64,000 nucleotides of DNA from Micromonospora inyonensis (GTDB taxonomy: Bacteria; Actinomycetota; Actinomycetes; Mycobacteriales; Micromonosporaceae): positions 310,001-374,000 of the forward strand of contig NZ_FMHU01000002.1 of NCBI RefSeq assembly GCF_900091415.1. Reading direction: 5' to 3'. Below the pieces are notes generated by a model. The model worked only from the letters and a program-made list of their open reading frames with translations, did not search any database and was not told the DNA's origin. This document shows, one piece after another, positions 62,017 through 64,000 of the stretch (the stretch's first letter is position 1; every line of letters starts with the position of its first letter). Both the position numbers and the translations under genes were made by a program.

Positions 62017-63858
62017 ATGAGCACCGAACGGGAGACGGCACCCACCCCGGCCCGCGTCCGGGACCGGGTCGGGTGGACGCTGTGGCGGCTGGCCCGGCAC
62101 GAACGGACCCTCGTGGTGCTCGGCTCGCTGCTGCTGGCGGCGGTGCTGACCTGGCCCACGCTGCGGGACCTGGCCGGGACGATCCCCCAGGACACCGGTG
62201 ACCCGACCCTCCAGGCCTGGCAGGTCGCCTGGGGTGGGCACGCCCTGCTTCCCGACCCGGGCAACCTCTGGCACTCCAACACCTTCCACCCCGAGCCGTA
62301 CACCTACGCGTACTCGGACACGCTGCTCGGGTACGCGCCGTTCGGCATGGTCGGGGACGGCCCGGTGGCCGCGGTGGTCCGGTACAACCTGCTCTACGTG
62401 CTGGTGCACGCCCTGGCGTTCGTCGGGGCGTACGCGCTGGCCCGGCAGTTGGGGGCGGGGCGGGCCGGGTCGGCGGTGGCGGGGGCCGCGTTCGCGTACG
62501 CCCCGTGGAAGCTCGCGCAGGCCGGGCACCTGCACGTGCTCTCCGTGGGAGGGATCGCGCTGTCGTTGGCCATGCTGGCCCGGGGGCACGGCTGGTCGCT
62601 GCGGCACGGCTACCGGCCGGAGCGGGCGCGTCCCGGCTGGGCGGCGGCCGGGTGGCTGGTCGCCGCCTGGCAGATCAGCCTGGGCTTCGGCATCGGCCTG
62701 CCCTTCGCGTACGTGTTGGCGCTGGTCTGCCTGGTCGCGGCGGCCCGGTACGCCTGGTCGGCCTGGCAACGGGCCCGGCCGCCCTTCCCGCGCGGCCTGC
62801 TCCTGGCCGACCTGGCCGGTGGGGTGTTCTTCGCCGGGGTGGCCCTGCTGATGGCGGCCCCCTACTTCGAGGTGGTGGAACGCCACCCGGAGGGGCGGCG
62901 GACGGTCGAGCACATCGCGATGTTCTCCCCGCCGCTGCGCGGGTTCCTGACCGCGCCGCCGGAGAACTGGCTCTGGGGTGAGCGGCACGCGACCGCCCGG
63001 GAGGCGCTCGGTTTCCCGGGCGAGATGACCCTGCTGCCCGGGGTGGTGCTGCTCGGGCTGGCCTTCTCCGGGCTCTTCCTCTCCGCCTGGCGGCTGCGGC
63101 ACCGGCTGTTGCTCCTGGCCGGGGTGCTGGTCAGTGTGGCGCTGGCCTCCGGCACCGCGTTCCTCGGCGACGGGGATCCGGGCTACGCCACCCTGGTCGA
63201 GCACGCCCCGGGCTGGGACGGCATCCGGACCCCCGGTCGGTTGGTGCTCTGGAGCACCCTGCTCCTCGGCATCCTGGCCGCCGGAGCGCTCACCCGCGAA
63301 CCGTCCGGCGGCCCCGGGGCCCAGGAGCCGGTCGGGCGGGCACCGGCGGAACCGGCCGGGCGGGCGGACGGGGCCGGGGTGGCGGAGCCGACCGCACCGG
63401 ACGCGCCGACCGGTGGGCGCTTCGCCCGCTGGGGGCGGCTGGTGCTGGTGGTACCGCTGGCGCTGGTGCTGCTGGAGGGGGCGAACCGGACCCCGCACGT
63501 GCCGGTGCCGGAGCAGCCGGCGGCGCTGCGTGGGGTGTCGGGGCCGCTGCTGGTGCTGCCCAGCGACGGCATCCGGGAACTGCACGTCATGCTCTGGTCG
63601 ACTGACGGGTTTCCCCGGATGGTCAACGGACTCGCCTCGTTCACTCCGGCGAGCCAGGCCGAGGCCCGGGCGGCCAGCCTCAGCTTCCCGGATGCGAGTT
63701 CGGTGGCGTACCTGCGGCAGCGGGGGATCCGGACGGTGGTCCTGCTGCCCGGGTACGCGGCCGGCACCCCGTGGCAGGACGCGGCGTCGCGGCCGGTGGA
63801 CGGGCTCGGGATCCGGCGGGAGCAGGTCGGCGACGGGTTCGTGTACCACCTGGGGTGA
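62017..63858 (+). CDS. Large integral membrane protein, GT-C glycosyltransferase-like
   Basis: 613 residues, about ten membrane helices. The first extracytoplasmic loop has DTGDPTLQAWQVAWGGH, matching the Asp-bearing loop of the GT-C/PMT-like families, then SNTFHPEPYTYAYSDTLLGY. After the last helix (GRLVLVVPLALVLLEGA) an outside domain of about 110 residues closes the protein (ELHVMLWSTDGFPRMVNGL, YLRQRGIRTVVLL). A low-complexity Pro/Ala/Gly linker occurs at about 425-465. ATG 62017 is 207 bases from the divergent BON start. It may use polyprenyl-phosphate sugars; the acceptor is unknown. Confidence 0.75.
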   Translation: MSTERETAPTPARVRDRVGWTLWRLARHERTLVVLGSLLLAAVLTWPTLRDLAGTIPQDTGDPTLQAWQVAWGGHALLPDPGNLWHSNTFHPEPYTYAYSDTLLGYAPFGMVGDGPVAAVVRYNLLYVLVHALAFVGAYALARQLGAGRAGSAVAGAAFAYAPWKLAQAGHLHVLSVGGIALSLAMLARGHGWSLRHGYRPERARPGWAAAGWLVAAWQISLGFGIGLPFAYVLALVCLVAAARYAWSAWQRARPPFPRGLLLADLAGGVFFAGVALLMAAPYFEVVERHPEGRRTVEHIAMFSPPLRGFLTAPPENWLWGERHATAREALGFPGEMTLLPGVVLLGLAFSGLFLSAWRLRHRLLLLAGVLVSVALASGTAFLGDGDPGYATLVEHAPGWDGIRTPGRLVLWSTLLLGILAAGALTREPSGGPGAQEPVGRAPAEPAGRADGAGVAEPTAPDAPTGGRFARWGRLVLVVPLALVLLEGANRTPHVPVPEQPAALRGVSGPLLVLPSDGIRELHVMLWSTDGFPRMVNGLASFTPASQAEARAASLSFPDASSVAYLRQRGIRTVVLLPGYAAGTPWQDAASRPVDGLGIRREQVGDGFVYHLG

Positions 63859-63886
63859 CCGGACCGCTCCGGGGTGGCACGACTCG

Positions 63887-63904
63887 CTTGGGAGCGTTTC
63901 CAAG
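63887..63904. promoter_or_regulatory. Putative CebR/LacI-type operator
   Basis: CTTGGGAGCGTTTCCAAG is close to the TGGGAGCGCTCCCA operator of cellobiose regulators and has perfect outer arms CTTGG/CCAAG. It suggests a sugar-controlled gene beyond the right end of the window. Confidence 0.45.
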
Positions 63905-63951
63905 CCCGGCTCTGACCGGTAGGGTGAGGTCCTTCCTCGGCTGCGGGAGCC

Positions 63952-63984
63952 AACCCCTGGTCACCACGGCGGTGGCCAGGGGTT
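63952..63984 (+). promoter_or_regulatory. Leader hairpin at the window end
   Basis: A perfect 9-bp stem AACCCCTGG/CCAGGGGTT with an inner CCAC/GTGG pairing, after the LacI-type site and before any gene in view. It could be part of a structured 5' leader; a riboswitch is possible but its core is cut by the window end. Confidence 0.4.
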
Positions 63985-64000
63985 CGACGTCGGAGCCGGC

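Noticed and set aside
61120..63903. 927-residue minus frame joining the BON protein with upstream text
   Set aside because: The upstream portion is antisense to the membrane protein gene; the BON protein has its own ATG and ribosome site at 61809.
1..64000. CRISPR arrays, tRNA or rRNA genes, phage genes, intact insertion sequences
   Set aside because: No regularly spaced repeats, cloverleaf signals, phage structural genes or complete transposases with terminal repeats were recognised by reading; a tRNA scan was not possible.

Overview
The window is very GC-rich DNA with strong G/C third-position bias, many GTG starts and 1-4 base start/stop overlaps. Together with F420-type oxidoreductases, BTAD (SARP) and LuxR (LAL) regulators and abundant secondary-metabolism genes, this points to a filamentous actinomycete. 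Dispersed palindromes built on a GGTAGCAGGGG-type core make a Micromonospora-like member of the Micromonosporaceae the best guess; this is inference.

Layout. (1) 1-10506, + strand: an aromatic/lipid biosynthetic operon with an acyl-CoA dehydrogenase (5' truncated by the window), a dehydrogenase-like helical protein, a UbiG-like methyltransferase, an SRPBCC protein, a type III polyketide synthase, two tandem class III aminotransferases, a fatty-acyl-AMP-ligase-like enzyme, an FMN reductase and a second methyltransferase. It ends at a bidirectional terminator. (2) 10579-27816: an isonitrile and copper locus. A leftward operon encodes P450, isonitrile synthase (PvcA/IsnA family), HAD phosphatase, CopC and CopD-CtaG. 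A second leftward operon encodes an MFS exporter and a sulfotransferase. Rightward operons encode a siderophore-type ABC importer, a P450 with its ferredoxin, and a small Met-rich membrane protein with a Cu+ P-type ATPase. Enclosure of an isonitrile synthase by copper import and export genes suggests a copper-binding isonitrile (chalkophore-like) made, exported, re-imported and detoxified here; this is the main candidate for a new system. (3) 27897-37765: F420-type oxidoreductase, alditol-oxidase-like flavoenzyme, SARP regulator, DUF2306-like membrane protein, site-2 protease and secreted alpha-amylase. Three or four genes here carry same-direction apparent frameshifts.

(4) About 38.2-53.3 kb: an island with visibly more A/T-ending codons, bordered by an IS3-type remnant and split by IS701/IS256-type remnants. 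It carries a polysaccharide deacetylase-like protein, an acyl-CoA ligase/enoyl-CoA hydratase fusion, a ribose-type ABC importer, a class I fumarase/mesaconase, a CitE-type lyase, an SDR remnant, a CaiB-type CoA-transferase, GntR and PucR/CdaR-type regulators and a broken XRE regulator. Fumarase/mesaconase, CoA-transferase and lyase would together convert mesaconate through citramalyl-CoA to acetyl-CoA and pyruvate. (5) 53592-64000: high-GC core-like genes: a MerR/sliding-clamp fusion with a textbook MerR-type promoter, a saccharopine-dehydrogenase-like reductase, a zinc alcohol dehydrogenase, a small SRPBCC-like protein, a LuxR (LAL) regulator, a DsbA-like thioredoxin, a three-BON protein and a large membrane GT-C-like protein.

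No tRNA, rRNA, CRISPR array or intact insertion sequence was recognised. Functions rest on motifs read by eye; no database search was possible.
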